This document shows, piece by piece, positions 42,226 to 50,960 of a stretch of 64,000 nucleotides of DNA. This DNA comes from Ruegeria arenilitoris (GTDB taxonomy: Bacteria > Pseudomonadota > Alphaproteobacteria > Rhodobacterales > Rhodobacteraceae). The stretch lies in assembly GCF_042675705.1 (NCBI RefSeq), contig NZ_JBHTJJ010000002.1, one strand, 5' to 3'. The translations under genes were made by a program, and so were the position numbers. Below the pieces are notes generated by a model, which saw nothing but the letters and a program-made list of their open reading frames with translations, searched no databases and had not been told where the DNA came from. Position 1 is the stretch's first letter; each line of letters begins with the position of its first letter.

Positions 42226-42843
42226 TCAGGTGCCGTAGCGCGCCATGAACATGTCGACGGCGTTGGTGGCCACTTCCTCGATTTCCTCGTCCGAGAACCG
42301 GGTTTGGATCCCCAAAGCCGCGAGCGTCCACAGGCGCACCTTGCACAATTCCGAGAACTGCTCGGCGGCAAAATGCACGTCGTCAATCACCAGCTCACCT
42401 TTGGCCACGGCTTTTTCCAGATACTCGGCCATCTGGCGCTGACCGTTGGCGGGGCCGGCCTCGTAGAATGCCTTGCCCAGTTCCGGGAACCTGTCACGCT
42501 CGGCTACGCAGATGCGGAACACCTGCTGCGCAAAATCCGATACCAGAAACCGAGTCAAATGCGTGGCGGTGATCATCAATGCCTCGCGTACCGGTTTGGT
42601 TTCGTCGATCATTGCCAGCACGTTTTCAGCCATGCGGCAACACTCGGTCTGCGCCACCTCGGAAAACAGAAGTCGTTTGTCCGGGAAATAGCTGTAGAGC
42701 GTCGCCTTCGACACACCCGCCGCGCGCGCGATGTCATCGACGCTTGCGCCTTCGAACCCATCCGCCATGAAAACCTCTCGGGCGCCGTTCAGAACCTGGT
42801 CGAATTTCCGTCCGGTACGCACGATGGTGGCGGCTTGGGTCAT
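42226..42843 (-). CDS. TetR-family transcriptional regulator
   Basis: A 205-residue repressor. The N-terminal DNA-binding domain contains ASVDDIARAAGVSKATLYSYFPDKRLLFSEV (key run V-S-K-A-T-L-Y-S-Y-F), and the C-terminal ligand-binding region resembles the TetR_C group with EAGPANGQRQMAEYLEKAVAKGEL. It shares a 127-base intergenic region with mbfA. A minus-strand promoter with a partly symmetric overlapping sequence suggests autoregulation. Whether it also affects mbfA or the convergent EamA gene is unknown. Confidence 0.92.
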   Translation of the reverse strand: MTQAATIVRTGRKFDQVLNGAREVFMADGFEGASVDDIARAAGVSKATLYSYFPDKRLLFSEVAQTECCRMAENVLAMIDETKPVREALMITATHLTRFLVSDFAQQVFRICVAERDRFPELGKAFYEAGPANGQRQMAEYLEKAVAKGELVIDDVHFAAEQFSELCKVRLWTLAALGIQTRFSDEEIEEVATNAVDMFMARYGT

Positions 42844-42873
42844 GGTGTCTCCTTGGCTGGGTGCTGCGACAAA

Positions 42874-42900
42874 TCTATAAACCAGTCAGTTCAGTTTCAA
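42874..42900 (-). promoter_or_regulatory. Probable promoter and operator of the TetR gene
   Basis: On the minus strand TTGAAA (42900-42895) and TATAGA (42879-42874) are separated by 15 bases containing AACTGACTGGTT, an imperfect symmetric element of the kind TetR proteins bind. The spacing is slightly short, so the call is tentative. Confidence 0.4.
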
Positions 42901-42942
42901 CGGTTTTCAATTCGGCTTGAAAGTTCCGTTGCGCAGCGTAGA

Positions 42943-42957
42943 TTAGAATAATTCTAA
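42943..42957 (+). promoter_or_regulatory. Iron control element (Irr box) in front of mbfA
   Basis: TTAGAATAATTCTAA, a perfect 6-base inverted repeat around TAA. It matches the Irr-binding ICE motif of alphaproteobacteria. It sits 13 bases before the start codon and overlaps or follows a likely -10 (TAGATT at 42939, with TTGAAA 16 bases upstream), a position suited to repression when iron is scarce. Confidence 0.85.
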
Positions 42958-42970
42958 AACGAGGGTGGCT

Positions 42971-43945
42971 ATGCGGTTTTTCACTCAGCGCAAACACTTC
43001 AGAGATCTGACCGAGCAGGAAGTTATTGCGCTAGCGATTTCGTCCGAGGAAGACGACGCGCGGATCTATAGGTCATATGCCGAAATGCTGCGCCCCGACT
43101 ATCCGGCGACGGCCAAAATCTTCGATGGCATGGCTGCCGAGGAAGACGAGCACCGCCGTCGCCTGATCGGTCTGCACGAGGATCGGTTCGGCCCGGTGAT
43201 CCCTCTGATCCGGCGCGAGCATGTAGCCGGTTACTACGCCCGCCGTCCGATCTGGCTGGTCGAGAATCTCGGAATCGAGCGAATCCGCGAAGAAGCCGAG
43301 ATGATGGAGCGCGACGCGGAACGCTTCTATCTGGCGGCTGCTGGTCGTACGACCGATGCAGCAACACGCAAACTTCTGGGCGACCTAGCTGCGGCCGAAG
43401 CGGGACATCAAGCCGCGGCCGCCGAATTGGAAGAAGCTCACCTGGATCACGATGAAAAAGAAGCTGAAAAGGTGATTTCGCACCGGCAATTCATCTTGAC
43501 CTGGGTCCAGCCGGGATTGGCCGGGCTGATGGACGGGTCAGTGTCGACCTTGGCGCCGATCTTCGCGACGGCCTTTGCCACGCACGACCCTTGGACGACC
43601 TTTCTTGTGGGCCTTGCAGCGTCAGTGGGCGCAGGTATTTCCATGGGCTTCACCGAAGCGGCATCGGACGATGGCGAGCTGTCGGGCCGTGGCTCACCGG
43701 TCAAGCGGGGTTTGGCGTCCGGCGTGATGACCACGGTCGGCGGATTGGGCCACGCCCTACCCTATCTGATCCCGGAATTCTGGACGGCCACGATCATTGC
43801 CTTCATCGTGGTGTTTTTCGAATTGTGGGCGATCGCGTGGATTCAGAACCGCTATATGGAAACTCCGTTCTTCCGTGCGGCTTTTCAGGTCGTTCTGGGT
43901 GGATCGCTGGTGCTGGCAGCCGGGATTTTGATCGGCAGCGGGTGA
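42971..43945 (+). CDS. mbfA: Membrane-bound ferritin-like iron exporter MbfA
   Basis: A 324-residue fusion protein. Residues about 1-165 are a rubrerythrin/ferritin-like four-helix domain with the expected acidic iron ligands (SSEEDDARIY, AAEEDEHRRR, REEAEMMERDAERFY, AAAEAGHQAAA). Residues about 175-324 are a VIT1/CCC1-like membrane domain (WVQPGLAGLMDGSVSTLAP, ASVGAGISMGFTEAASDDGE). MbfA exports iron and protects against iron and peroxide stress in rhizobia and relatives. The ATG at 42971 has GAGG 6 bases upstream. The Irr box immediately before it supports iron-dependent control. Confidence 0.92.
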   Translation: MRFFTQRKHFRDLTEQEVIALAISSEEDDARIYRSYAEMLRPDYPATAKIFDGMAAEEDEHRRRLIGLHEDRFGPVIPLIRREHVAGYYARRPIWLVENLGIERIREEAEMMERDAERFYLAAAGRTTDAATRKLLGDLAAAEAGHQAAAAELEEAHLDHDEKEAEKVISHRQFILTWVQPGLAGLMDGSVSTLAPIFATAFATHDPWTTFLVGLAASVGAGISMGFTEAASDDGELSGRGSPVKRGLASGVMTTVGGLGHALPYLIPEFWTATIIAFIVVFFELWAIAWIQNRYMETPFFRAAFQVVLGGSLVLAAGILIGSG

Positions 43946-43989
43946 TGACCCTGCTTGCGATGTGGTAATTCTATGTTACCAATCTGCGC

Positions 43990-44919
43990 ATGGTCGATAT
44001 CTTTCTGCGCACCCTGCCCTTCTTTGCGATCATCGGCCTTGGATACTGGGCCGGACGCAGCCGGTTCTTCACCGAAGACGCCACGGCCTATCTGACCAAG
44101 TTCGTGTTCTATTTCGCGTTGTCGGCGATGCTGTTCCGTTTTGCCGCCACGCTGCCCTTTGCCGAGATCTTCAACGCGCGGCTGATGCTGGGCTATCTGA
44201 TCGGCACCGCCGGCGTATACGCGCTGGCCACGTTGGTCGCCTATCTGCGCGGGCTCGACATCCCCACCGCCGCGGTCGAGGCGCAATGCGCCGCCATCGG
44301 AAATGTGGGTTTTCTGGGTCTGCCAATGTTGGCCCTGCTGTTTTCCGAAGCCGCAATCGGGCCGGTCATGCTGGTTCTGACGGTCGATCTGGTGGTGTTT
44401 TCCTCTCTGATCGTGATCCTGATCAACGGCGGGCGGGATGGTCGGCTGAGTGTCGGAACTTTGCGCCTGATCGGCCTTGGTTTGCTGAAGAACCCGATGA
44501 TCGTCTCGATATCGGCCGGGTTGATCTGGTCGGCCCTGCAGATGCCGGTGCCTGACCCGCTGAACGATTTTCTGACCATTTTGGGCGGCGCCGCCACGCC
44601 GGGCGCGCTGTTCGCCATCGGCGCCTCGCTGGCCAGCAAATCAGCCGAGCGGGTTCAGATCGCGCTGTGGCTCAGCTTTTGCAAACTGGCCGTGCATCCG
44701 GCCTGTGTGGCTGTGGTGCTGCTGTGGCTGCTGCCGACTGATCCTTTTGCTGCAGCGGTGGCGATCTCCGCCGCCGCCCTGCCAGTGGCCGGCAACGTCT
44801 ATATGCTGGCGGCCCACTATGGCGTGGCGCCGCACCGGGCATCTGCCGCCATTCTGCTGTCGACCATTGTCAGCATTCTGACCGTGCCGGTGGTTATTGC
44901 GTGGGTTGCCGCATTCTGA
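43990..44919 (+). CDS. AEC-family (auxin efflux carrier type) transporter
   Basis: A 309-residue inner-membrane protein with ten predicted segments in two inverted halves. It opens with LPFFAIIGLGYWAGRSRFF, and AIGNVGFLGLPMLALLF is the conserved crossover region; the second half contains GAATPGALFAIGASLA. Bacterial members move dicarboxylates or other organic anions; the substrate here is unknown. It follows mbfA by 44 bases, with no evidence of a functional link. Confidence 0.85.
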   Translation: MVDIFLRTLPFFAIIGLGYWAGRSRFFTEDATAYLTKFVFYFALSAMLFRFAATLPFAEIFNARLMLGYLIGTAGVYALATLVAYLRGLDIPTAAVEAQCAAIGNVGFLGLPMLALLFSEAAIGPVMLVLTVDLVVFSSLIVILINGGRDGRLSVGTLRLIGLGLLKNPMIVSISAGLIWSALQMPVPDPLNDFLTILGGAATPGALFAIGASLASKSAERVQIALWLSFCKLAVHPACVAVVLLWLLPTDPFAAAVAISAAALPVAGNVYMLAAHYGVAPHRASAAILLSTIVSILTVPVVIAWVAAF

Positions 44920-45020
44920 CGCGGCGACTTCAAAATGCGTGCGAACATTGGTGCCCGGACTTTACGCCGGGGCCTTCGCCCGTTAGCCATGGCACGAACC
45001 CAACGTAAGGATGATGCCAG

Positions 45021-45854
45021 ATGGAAACCCTTTCCGAAAACGCCTGTTTCGGTGGCGTGCAGGGCGTGTACCGCCACGCCTCGGCGGCGTGCCAGTGTGA
45101 CATGACCTTTGGCCTGTTCCTGCCGGCCGAGGCCAAGGACGGCCCGGTTCCGGTCCTGTGGTTCCTGTCGGGCCTGACCTGCACCCATGAAAACGCGATG
45201 GTCAAGGCCGGCGCGCAGGGCTGGGCCGCCGAACAAGGCATCGCGCTGGTCTTCCCCGACACCTCGCCGCGCGGCGAGGGGGTCGCCGACCACGAGGATT
45301 ACGACCTGGGCCAGGGTGCCGGGTTCTATGTGAACGCCACTCAGGCCCCGTGGGCACCGCATTTCAACATGTGGGACTACGTGGCCGAGGAACTGCCCGC
45401 GCTGCTGGTCGAACACTTCGCCATCGATGGCGACCGGCAGGCCATCACCGGCCATTCCATGGGCGGCCACGGCGCGATGACGCTGGCGATGAACCTTCCG
45501 GGCCGCTTCCGCTCGGTCTCGGCCTTTGCGCCGATCTCGAACCCCACGGCCAGCGACTGGGGCCGCAAGCAGCTGAGCACCTATCTGGGCGATGACGAGG
45601 CCGCCTGGGCGAAGCACGACGCATCGTTGTTGATGAAGGAAAAGGGGTTCAATGGCCCGATCCTGATCGACACTGGCACCAACGACCAGTTCATCGACCT
45701 GCTGCGCCCCGAGGCCCTGGCAAAGGCCATCGCCGAGCGCCGCCAGCAGGCCACGAACCGCCTGCAGCCCGGCTATGACCACTCTTACTTCTTTGTGTCC
45801 ACCTTCATCGAGGACCACGTCACCTTCCACGCCGAAGCCCTGTACGGAGACTGA
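45021..45854 (+). CDS. fghA: S-formylglutathione hydrolase
   Basis: Cytoplasmic serine esterase of 277 residues, last step of glutathione-dependent formaldehyde oxidation (S-formylglutathione to formate). The start METLSENACFGGVQGVYRH and the oxyanion region PVLWFLSGLTCTHENAM are typical; the nucleophile is in GHSMGGHGAM, the catalytic Asp in TGTNDQF and His in GYDHSYFF. AAGGATGATGCC precedes the ATG. No formaldehyde dehydrogenase is in the window. It is followed 3 bases later by sthA. Confidence 0.95.
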   Translation: METLSENACFGGVQGVYRHASAACQCDMTFGLFLPAEAKDGPVPVLWFLSGLTCTHENAMVKAGAQGWAAEQGIALVFPDTSPRGEGVADHEDYDLGQGAGFYVNATQAPWAPHFNMWDYVAEELPALLVEHFAIDGDRQAITGHSMGGHGAMTLAMNLPGRFRSVSAFAPISNPTASDWGRKQLSTYLGDDEAAWAKHDASLLMKEKGFNGPILIDTGTNDQFIDLLRPEALAKAIAERRQQATNRLQPGYDHSYFFVSTFIEDHVTFHAEALYGD

Positions 45855-45857
45855 GGG

Positions 45858-47327
45858 ATGAGCAAATACGACTATGACCTGATCATCATCGGCTCGGGTC
45901 CATCGGGCCGCGCGGCGGCGATTCAGGCGGGCAAGCTGAAGCGCAAGGTTCTGGTGGTTGACCGCCGTGACCGGTTGGGCGGCGTGTCGGTGCACACCGG
46001 GACGATCCCATCGAAGACACTCCGCGAAACGGTGTTGAACCTGTCGGGCTGGCGCGAACGCAGCTTTTACGGCCGCTCGTACCGGGTCAAGGACCAGATC
46101 CGCGCCGAAGACCTCAAAGCCCGGCTGCACATGACGCTGGACTATGAGGTTGACGTGCTCGAACACCAGTTCAACCGCAACCACGTTGAAACCATGGACG
46201 GCGTAGCCCGTTTTGTCGGCCCACACGAGATCGAGGTCACAGCCGATGCGGGCGACACCACCCGCCTGACGGCCGCGAAATTCCTGATCTCGACCGGGAC
46301 CAAAACCTATCGCCCCGATTACGTTCCCTTCAACGGCAAGACCATCGTCGATGGCGACGAGTTTCTTGAAATGGCCGAGATCCCGCGCTCGCTCTGCGTG
46401 ATCGGCGCGGGTGTGATCGGGGTCGAGTATGCCACGATGTTCTCGGCGCTGGATGTGCGGGTGACGCTGATCGAACCGCGCGAGACCTTTCTGGATTTCA
46501 TCGACAAGACCCTGATCCAGGAATTCACCCACCAGATCCGCGAAAACGGGGTGGACCTGCGCCTGGGCTCGGCCGTGGAAAAGATCGAGGACGCCGGCAA
46601 GCATGTCGAGATCACAATGTCAAACGGCCGCCATGTCCGGGCCGAGATGCTGCTGTTTGCGGCGGGCCGCATGGGCAACACCTCGGCGCTGAATCTGGGT
46701 GCGGTTGGGATCGAAACCGACCACCGCAACCGCATTTCGGTGGACCGCAAGACCTATCAGACCTCGGTGCCGCATATCTATGCCACCGGGGACGTGATCG
46801 GGCATCCGTCGCTGGCCTCGACCTCGATGCAGCAGGGACGCGTTGCGGCCTGCCACGCGCTTGAGACCCCTACCCTGCCAGAAAGCCCTTGGTTCCCTTA
46901 CGGCATCTACTCGGTGCCCGAAATCTCGACCTGCGGCATGTCCGAGGAAGAGCTGCAGGAACGCGGCATTCCCTACGAGGTGGGCGTGGCCCGGTTCCGC
47001 GAGACCTCGCGCGGGCATATCATGGGGCTCGAGCATGGGATGCTGAAGATGCTGTTCTCGTTGAAAACCCGCCGGGTGCTGGGCGTTCAGATCGTCGGCG
47101 AGGGCGCGACCGAGTTGATCCACATCGCCCAGGCGGTGCTGAACCTGAAGGGCACGGTGGACTATTTCGTGCAGAACACCTTCAACTATCCGACCCTGGC
47201 CGAGGCCTACAAGATTGCCGGGCTCGACGCCTTCAACCGGATGCCGATCCCGGACGAGTTCAAGGTGCGCAAATCCGATGCCCCCGAGCCAGCAAAGTTG
47301 GCGCCCAAGAAGGCCAAGCAAGCGTGA
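45858..47327 (+). CDS. sthA: Soluble (Si-specific) NAD(P)+ transhydrogenase
   Basis: FAD enzyme of 489 residues that moves reducing power between NADPH and NAD+. The FAD loop is IIIGSGPSGRAAAIQ; the NAD(P)-binding loop is VIGAGVIGVEYA. In the place of the redox disulphide of related reductases it has GTIPSKTLRE, with Thr and Ser where cysteines would be, which is the normal state of SthA. The dimerisation domain (about 345-460) is intact. The C-terminal tail is lysine-rich and about 20 residues longer than the E. coli enzyme. Its stop overlaps the next start as GTGA. Confidence 0.94.
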   Translation: MSKYDYDLIIIGSGPSGRAAAIQAGKLKRKVLVVDRRDRLGGVSVHTGTIPSKTLRETVLNLSGWRERSFYGRSYRVKDQIRAEDLKARLHMTLDYEVDVLEHQFNRNHVETMDGVARFVGPHEIEVTADAGDTTRLTAAKFLISTGTKTYRPDYVPFNGKTIVDGDEFLEMAEIPRSLCVIGAGVIGVEYATMFSALDVRVTLIEPRETFLDFIDKTLIQEFTHQIRENGVDLRLGSAVEKIEDAGKHVEITMSNGRHVRAEMLLFAAGRMGNTSALNLGAVGIETDHRNRISVDRKTYQTSVPHIYATGDVIGHPSLASTSMQQGRVAACHALETPTLPESPWFPYGIYSVPEISTCGMSEEELQERGIPYEVGVARFRETSRGHIMGLEHGMLKMLFSLKTRRVLGVQIVGEGATELIHIAQAVLNLKGTVDYFVQNTFNYPTLAEAYKIAGLDAFNRMPIPDEFKVRKSDAPEPAKLAPKKAKQA

Positions 47328-47779
47328 CGACCCTGTATGTCGATGGCGACGCCTGCCCGGTGAAGGCCGAGGCCGAACGCGTCGCCACGCGGCACAAGGT
47401 GCCGATGGTGGTGGTGGCGAATGGCGGGCTGCGCCCGCCGGCCAACCCGCTGGTTCAGATCGTGACCGTGGCCCAGGGCGCGGACGAGGCCGACAAGTGG
47501 ATCGCCGAGCGGTGCGGCGCGGGCGACATCGTCATCACCTCGGACATCCCGTTGGCCGCCAAATGCGTCCAGGCCGGCGCGCGGGTGCTGCGCCCCAATG
47601 GCGAGGCCTTCACCGCCGCCAATATCGGCCAACAACTGGCGATGCGCGATCTGATGGCGGATCTGCGCGCCGCCAACCCGCTGGGCGCCGGGGGCGGCGG
47701 CAAACCGTTTTCCAAGGCCGACCGATCGCGGTTTCTGGACGCGCTCGAGCGTGAGATGCGCGCCGCCCTGCGCGGCTGA
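47324..47779 (+). CDS. YaiI/YqxD family (UPF0178) protein
   Basis: A 151-residue cytoplasmic protein of unknown function. It begins TTLYVDGDACPVKAEAERVA and contains DIVITSDIPLAAKCVQAGARVLRPNGEAF and GGGGKPFSKADRSRFLDAL, quoted here in parts: the runs D-G-D-A-C-P, T-S-D-I-P-L-A and K-A-D-R-S-R-F identify the family, which has a PIN-like fold. The GTG start at 47324 overlaps the sthA stop; a much longer in-frame version would overlap sthA and is rejected. Confidence 0.88.
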   Translation: MTTLYVDGDACPVKAEAERVATRHKVPMVVVANGGLRPPANPLVQIVTVAQGADEADKWIAERCGAGDIVITSDIPLAAKCVQAGARVLRPNGEAFTAANIGQQLAMRDLMADLRAANPLGAGGGGKPFSKADRSRFLDALEREMRAALRG

Positions 47780-47852
47780 GTTTGGCCTTGCATCCCGCTC
47801 GGCGGGTTGGTTCAGTCAGCCCCAAACGCAACACAAGCGAACAGGAACCCCC

Positions 47853-48473
47853 ATGCCCGTAGAAGCGGTTGTTTTTGACATCGGCAACGTTCTGATCGAA
47901 TGGCAGCCCGAGCGGTATTATGACCGTGTGATCGGCGAGGACAGGCGCCGCGAGATGTTCTCGGCCGTCGATCTGCACGGCATGAACGACCTGGTCGATC
48001 AGGGCCATCATTTCACCGACACGATCTATGCCTGGGCCGAGAAATACCCCGAATGGCGCGATGAGATCCGCATGTGGCACGACAACTGGATCGAACTGGC
48101 CGCGCCCGCGATTCCGCATTCGGTCCGGCTGCAGCGCGCGCTGCGGGCCAAGGGCGTGCCGGTCTTTGCGCTGACCAATTTCGGGGTACAGAATTTCGAC
48201 TATGCCACCACAGTCTATCCGTTCCTGAACGAGTTCGACCGGCACTATGTCTCGGGGCGGATGAAGATGGTGAAACCGCATGTCCCGATCTACCAGATGG
48301 TCGAACAAGATTGCGGCCTGCCGCCCGAGACGCTGCTGTTCACCGACGACCGGATCGACAATATCGAAACCGCCCGTGGCCGTGGATGGCAGACCCACCA
48401 TTTCGACGGCCCGAAGGGCTGGGCCGAAAGGCTGGTGGCCGAAGGTCTGCTCTCCCCGGACGAGGCCGCCTGA
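47853..48473 (+). CDS. HAD-superfamily hydrolase (YihX-like)
   Basis: A 206-residue phosphatase of the haloacid-dehalogenase superfamily. Motif I is VVFDIGNVLIEWQ, with Gly after the nucleophile Asp as in YihX-type sugar phosphatases. Motif II is FALTNFGVQ, motif III MVKPHVPIYQ and motif IV FTDDRIDNIE. AGGAA precedes the ATG at 47853. The substrate is unknown; glucose-1-phosphate is the substrate of E. coli YihX. It converges on the MFS gene with 2 bases between stops. Confidence 0.88.
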   Translation: MPVEAVVFDIGNVLIEWQPERYYDRVIGEDRRREMFSAVDLHGMNDLVDQGHHFTDTIYAWAEKYPEWRDEIRMWHDNWIELAAPAIPHSVRLQRALRAKGVPVFALTNFGVQNFDYATTVYPFLNEFDRHYVSGRMKMVKPHVPIYQMVEQDCGLPPETLLFTDDRIDNIETARGRGWQTHHFDGPKGWAERLVAEGLLSPDEAA

Positions 48474-48475
48474 TC

Positions 48476-49717
48476 CTAGGCGGTAGCGGGCTGCGCCGGG
48501 CGGTTTTCGCGGATCGGCAGGTGCACGATCGCGCTGAAGGCGCCGATGGCCACGCCGATCCACCAGACAACGGTGTAATCGCCATAAAGGTCATACATGA
48601 GGCCGCCCAGCCAGATGCCCAGGAAACTGCCGACCTGATGGCTGAAGAAGATGATGCCATACAGCGTGCCCATGTAGCGCAAACCGTAAAGATGTGCGAC
48701 GAGGCCTGAGGTCAACGGGATCGTCGCCAACCACAGTGACCCCATGACCAGCGAGAACAGGATCACGGTCATAGGCGTGATGGGAAACAGGATGAACGCT
48801 GCGGCCGCGATCGTGCGCCCGGTATAAACCGCCGCCAGAAGGTATTTCTTGGGGAAGTGATTGCCCGCCCACCCGGCCAGCAGGGTGCCTCCGATATTGG
48901 CGAGCCCGATCAACGAGATCGCCAGCGCACCCAAAGCAGACGTTGTGGTGATGCCCATCGCATGCAGGACTCCGCCGGATTGGATCGGGCCGCACATCTC
49001 GGTCACGAAGGCCGGGAAGTGCGCGGTGATGAAACCCAGTTGATAGCCGCAGCTGAAAAAACCCAGGAATATCAGCGCATAGGACGGGTCGCGGAAGGCG
49101 CGGCCCAGGATCTTGCCCATGCTTTCTTCCAATTCGGCCTTGCTGACCTGCGCGGGCGCGCGCATGAAAGGCAGCGTCAGCACAAGGGCCAGAATGGCAA
49201 TGGCAAAGATGATGAACACCTGTTGCCACGGCAGAAAAGTCAGCAGCCATTCAGCCGTCGGCGCACCGATCACCTGCCCAAAGCTGCCCGCCGCGGTCAC
49301 GATCGCCAGCGACATCGAGCGGTTCTGATCCGTCGAGGCCCGCCCGACCACCGCCAGCACCACACCAAAGCCGGTGCCCGCGATACCGAAGCCCACCAGC
49401 CAGGCATAGAGTTGGTGCCCGAAGGGCGTGACGGACCAGGCCGACAGAACCATCCCTGCCGCATAGGTCAACGCGCCCAGAATAATCGCCCGCCGATCGC
49501 CCATCTTTTCGGCGATGGCGGCAAAGATCGGCTGGCCGATGCCCCACGCCAGATTCTGGATCGCGATGGCCAGCGAGAAATCGGTGCGCAGCCAGCCGAA
49601 CTCCTCGGCGATCGGAATCTGGAACACGCCGAACGAGGCGCGCACGGCGAAGCTGACCGTGATGATCACGCATCCGACGATCAGCACCGGGTTGAGCAGA
49701 CGGGCGGTTGGGGTCAT
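48476..49717 (-). CDS. MFS transporter
   Basis: A 413-residue inner-membrane carrier with twelve predicted segments. The motif-A-like loop between segments 2 and 3 is AEKMGDRRAIILGALTYAAG. A central cytoplasmic loop (about residues 185-215) is rich in charged residues. The C-terminal half contains GLVAHLYGLRYMGTLYGIIFFSHQVGSFLG, quoted by its key run G-S-F-L-G, typical of oxalate/formate-antiporter-like and monocarboxylate-type MFS proteins. GGAGG precedes the ATG. Substrate not predictable. Confidence 0.88.
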   Translation of the reverse strand: MTPTARLLNPVLIVGCVIITVSFAVRASFGVFQIPIAEEFGWLRTDFSLAIAIQNLAWGIGQPIFAAIAEKMGDRRAIILGALTYAAGMVLSAWSVTPFGHQLYAWLVGFGIAGTGFGVVLAVVGRASTDQNRSMSLAIVTAAGSFGQVIGAPTAEWLLTFLPWQQVFIIFAIAILALVLTLPFMRAPAQVSKAELEESMGKILGRAFRDPSYALIFLGFFSCGYQLGFITAHFPAFVTEMCGPIQSGGVLHAMGITTTSALGALAISLIGLANIGGTLLAGWAGNHFPKKYLLAAVYTGRTIAAAAFILFPITPMTVILFSLVMGSLWLATIPLTSGLVAHLYGLRYMGTLYGIIFFSHQVGSFLGIWLGGLMYDLYGDYTVVWWIGVAIGAFSAIVHLPIRENRPAQPATA

Positions 49718-49862
49718 GGGGCCTCCGGTTTCAGCCCGCCGACAGTATCCACTTGGGCTCGCTCGTCAATTCAGGAGTTTTGCGGTCACGATTAACCAAA
49801 ATTGATGCATGTCGGGGGATGCCTTCTTTTCAATGGCGCGGGTGGGCGCTATGGCTCGGGCC

Positions 49863-50921
49863 ATGACCGACATGATCTCGTTGTACGAGGCCCGCGTTGC
49901 CGATGGCACCCTGAACCGCGACGACGCGCAAGAGGCCGTTCTGCCCCAGTTCGAGCGTATCCGGGCGGCTTTGGCCGCACCGGTGAAACGCGGGCTGTTC
50001 CGTAAGGCACCGCCGCCGCCCAAAGGTTTGTACCTGTGGGGCGGCGTGGGGCGCGGCAAGTCCATGTTGATGGACATGTTCGTCGAAACACTGGGGCATA
50101 TTCCGGCCCGGCGCGTCCATTTCCATGCCTTCATGCAGGAAATCCACGCGGGCATGCATGAGGCGCGCGAAACCGGCGTGCAGGATGCACTGGCGCCGGT
50201 GGCGGCCTCGGTCGTGAATTCCGTGCGGCTGCTGGCCTTTGACGAGATGCAGATCACCGACATCACTGACGCGATGATCGTCGGGCGGCTGTTCGACCTG
50301 CTGCACGCGGGAGGCGTCGTCGTTGTGACCACCTCGAACCGGCATCCCGACGATCTGTACAAGGATGGCCTGAACCGGCAGCTGTTCCTGCCCTTCATCC
50401 ACCACATCAAGCAGCAGCTCGAAGTGTGGGAACTGACGTCGCCCACGGATTACCGGCAGAACCGGCTCGAGGGCTCGCCGGTCTATTTCACACCCATCGG
50501 ACCCGAGGCGCGAGAGAAGATCCGGGCCGTTTGGGCCGACCTGTCAGGTGGGCCGGCCGAACCCCTGACCCTGCACGTCAAGGGGCGCGAGGTGGTGTTG
50601 CCCGCGTTTCGCAATGGTGTGGCACGGGCCTCGTTCTATGATCTGTGCGGCCGGATGTTGGGGCCAGGGGACTATCTTGCCATTGCTGATGCGGTAAAAG
50701 TGCTGGTGCTCGAGGACATACCGCGCCTGTCGCGCAACAATTTCAACGAGGCGAAGCGGTTCGTCACGTTGATCGATGCGCTGTATGAGGCGAAGGTGAG
50801 GTTGATCTGTTCAGCGGCCGCCGAGCCCGAGATGCTGTATGTCGAGGGGGAAGGTGTTTTCGAGTTCGAGCGCACAGCCTCGCGCCTGCGGGAGATGCAG
50901 GCGCAGGACTGGGGACAATAG
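49863..50921 (+). CDS. zapE: AFG1/ZapE-family P-loop ATPase
   Basis: An AAA-like ATPase of 352 residues; ZapE acts in cell division in E. coli and its relatives (AFG1/LACE1) in mitochondrial protein quality control. KGLYLWGGVGRGKSMLMDMF holds Walker A, HFHAFMQEIHAGMH follows, and LLAFDEMQITDITDAMIVGRL (Walker B region), TTSNRHPDDLYKDGL and the C-terminal RLSRNNFNEAKRFVTLIDALYE complete the family pattern. The start at 49863 (MTDMISLYEARVADG) matches the usual beginning; in-frame ATGs at 49809 and 49851 would extend it. Confidence 0.92.
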   Translation: MTDMISLYEARVADGTLNRDDAQEAVLPQFERIRAALAAPVKRGLFRKAPPPPKGLYLWGGVGRGKSMLMDMFVETLGHIPARRVHFHAFMQEIHAGMHEARETGVQDALAPVAASVVNSVRLLAFDEMQITDITDAMIVGRLFDLLHAGGVVVVTTSNRHPDDLYKDGLNRQLFLPFIHHIKQQLEVWELTSPTDYRQNRLEGSPVYFTPIGPEAREKIRAVWADLSGGPAEPLTLHVKGREVVLPAFRNGVARASFYDLCGRMLGPGDYLAIADAVKVLVLEDIPRLSRNNFNEAKRFVTLIDALYEAKVRLICSAAAEPEMLYVEGEGVFEFERTASRLREMQAQDWGQ

Positions 50922-50960
50922 CGAGCGTTGCCTCTGCCTTAGCTGTGGCTCAATGAATCG

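Noticed and set aside
33934..46604. Long open frames antisense to cpdB, ureC and sthA (hundreds of codons)
   Set aside because: They mirror strongly conserved genes in GC-rich DNA with biased third positions, have no ribosome-binding sites and encode low-complexity His/Arg/Gln-rich sequence.
45858..47327. Missing redox cysteines in the pyridine nucleotide-disulphide reductase family protein
   Set aside because: Loss of the disulphide is normal for soluble transhydrogenase, so it is not an unusual feature here.
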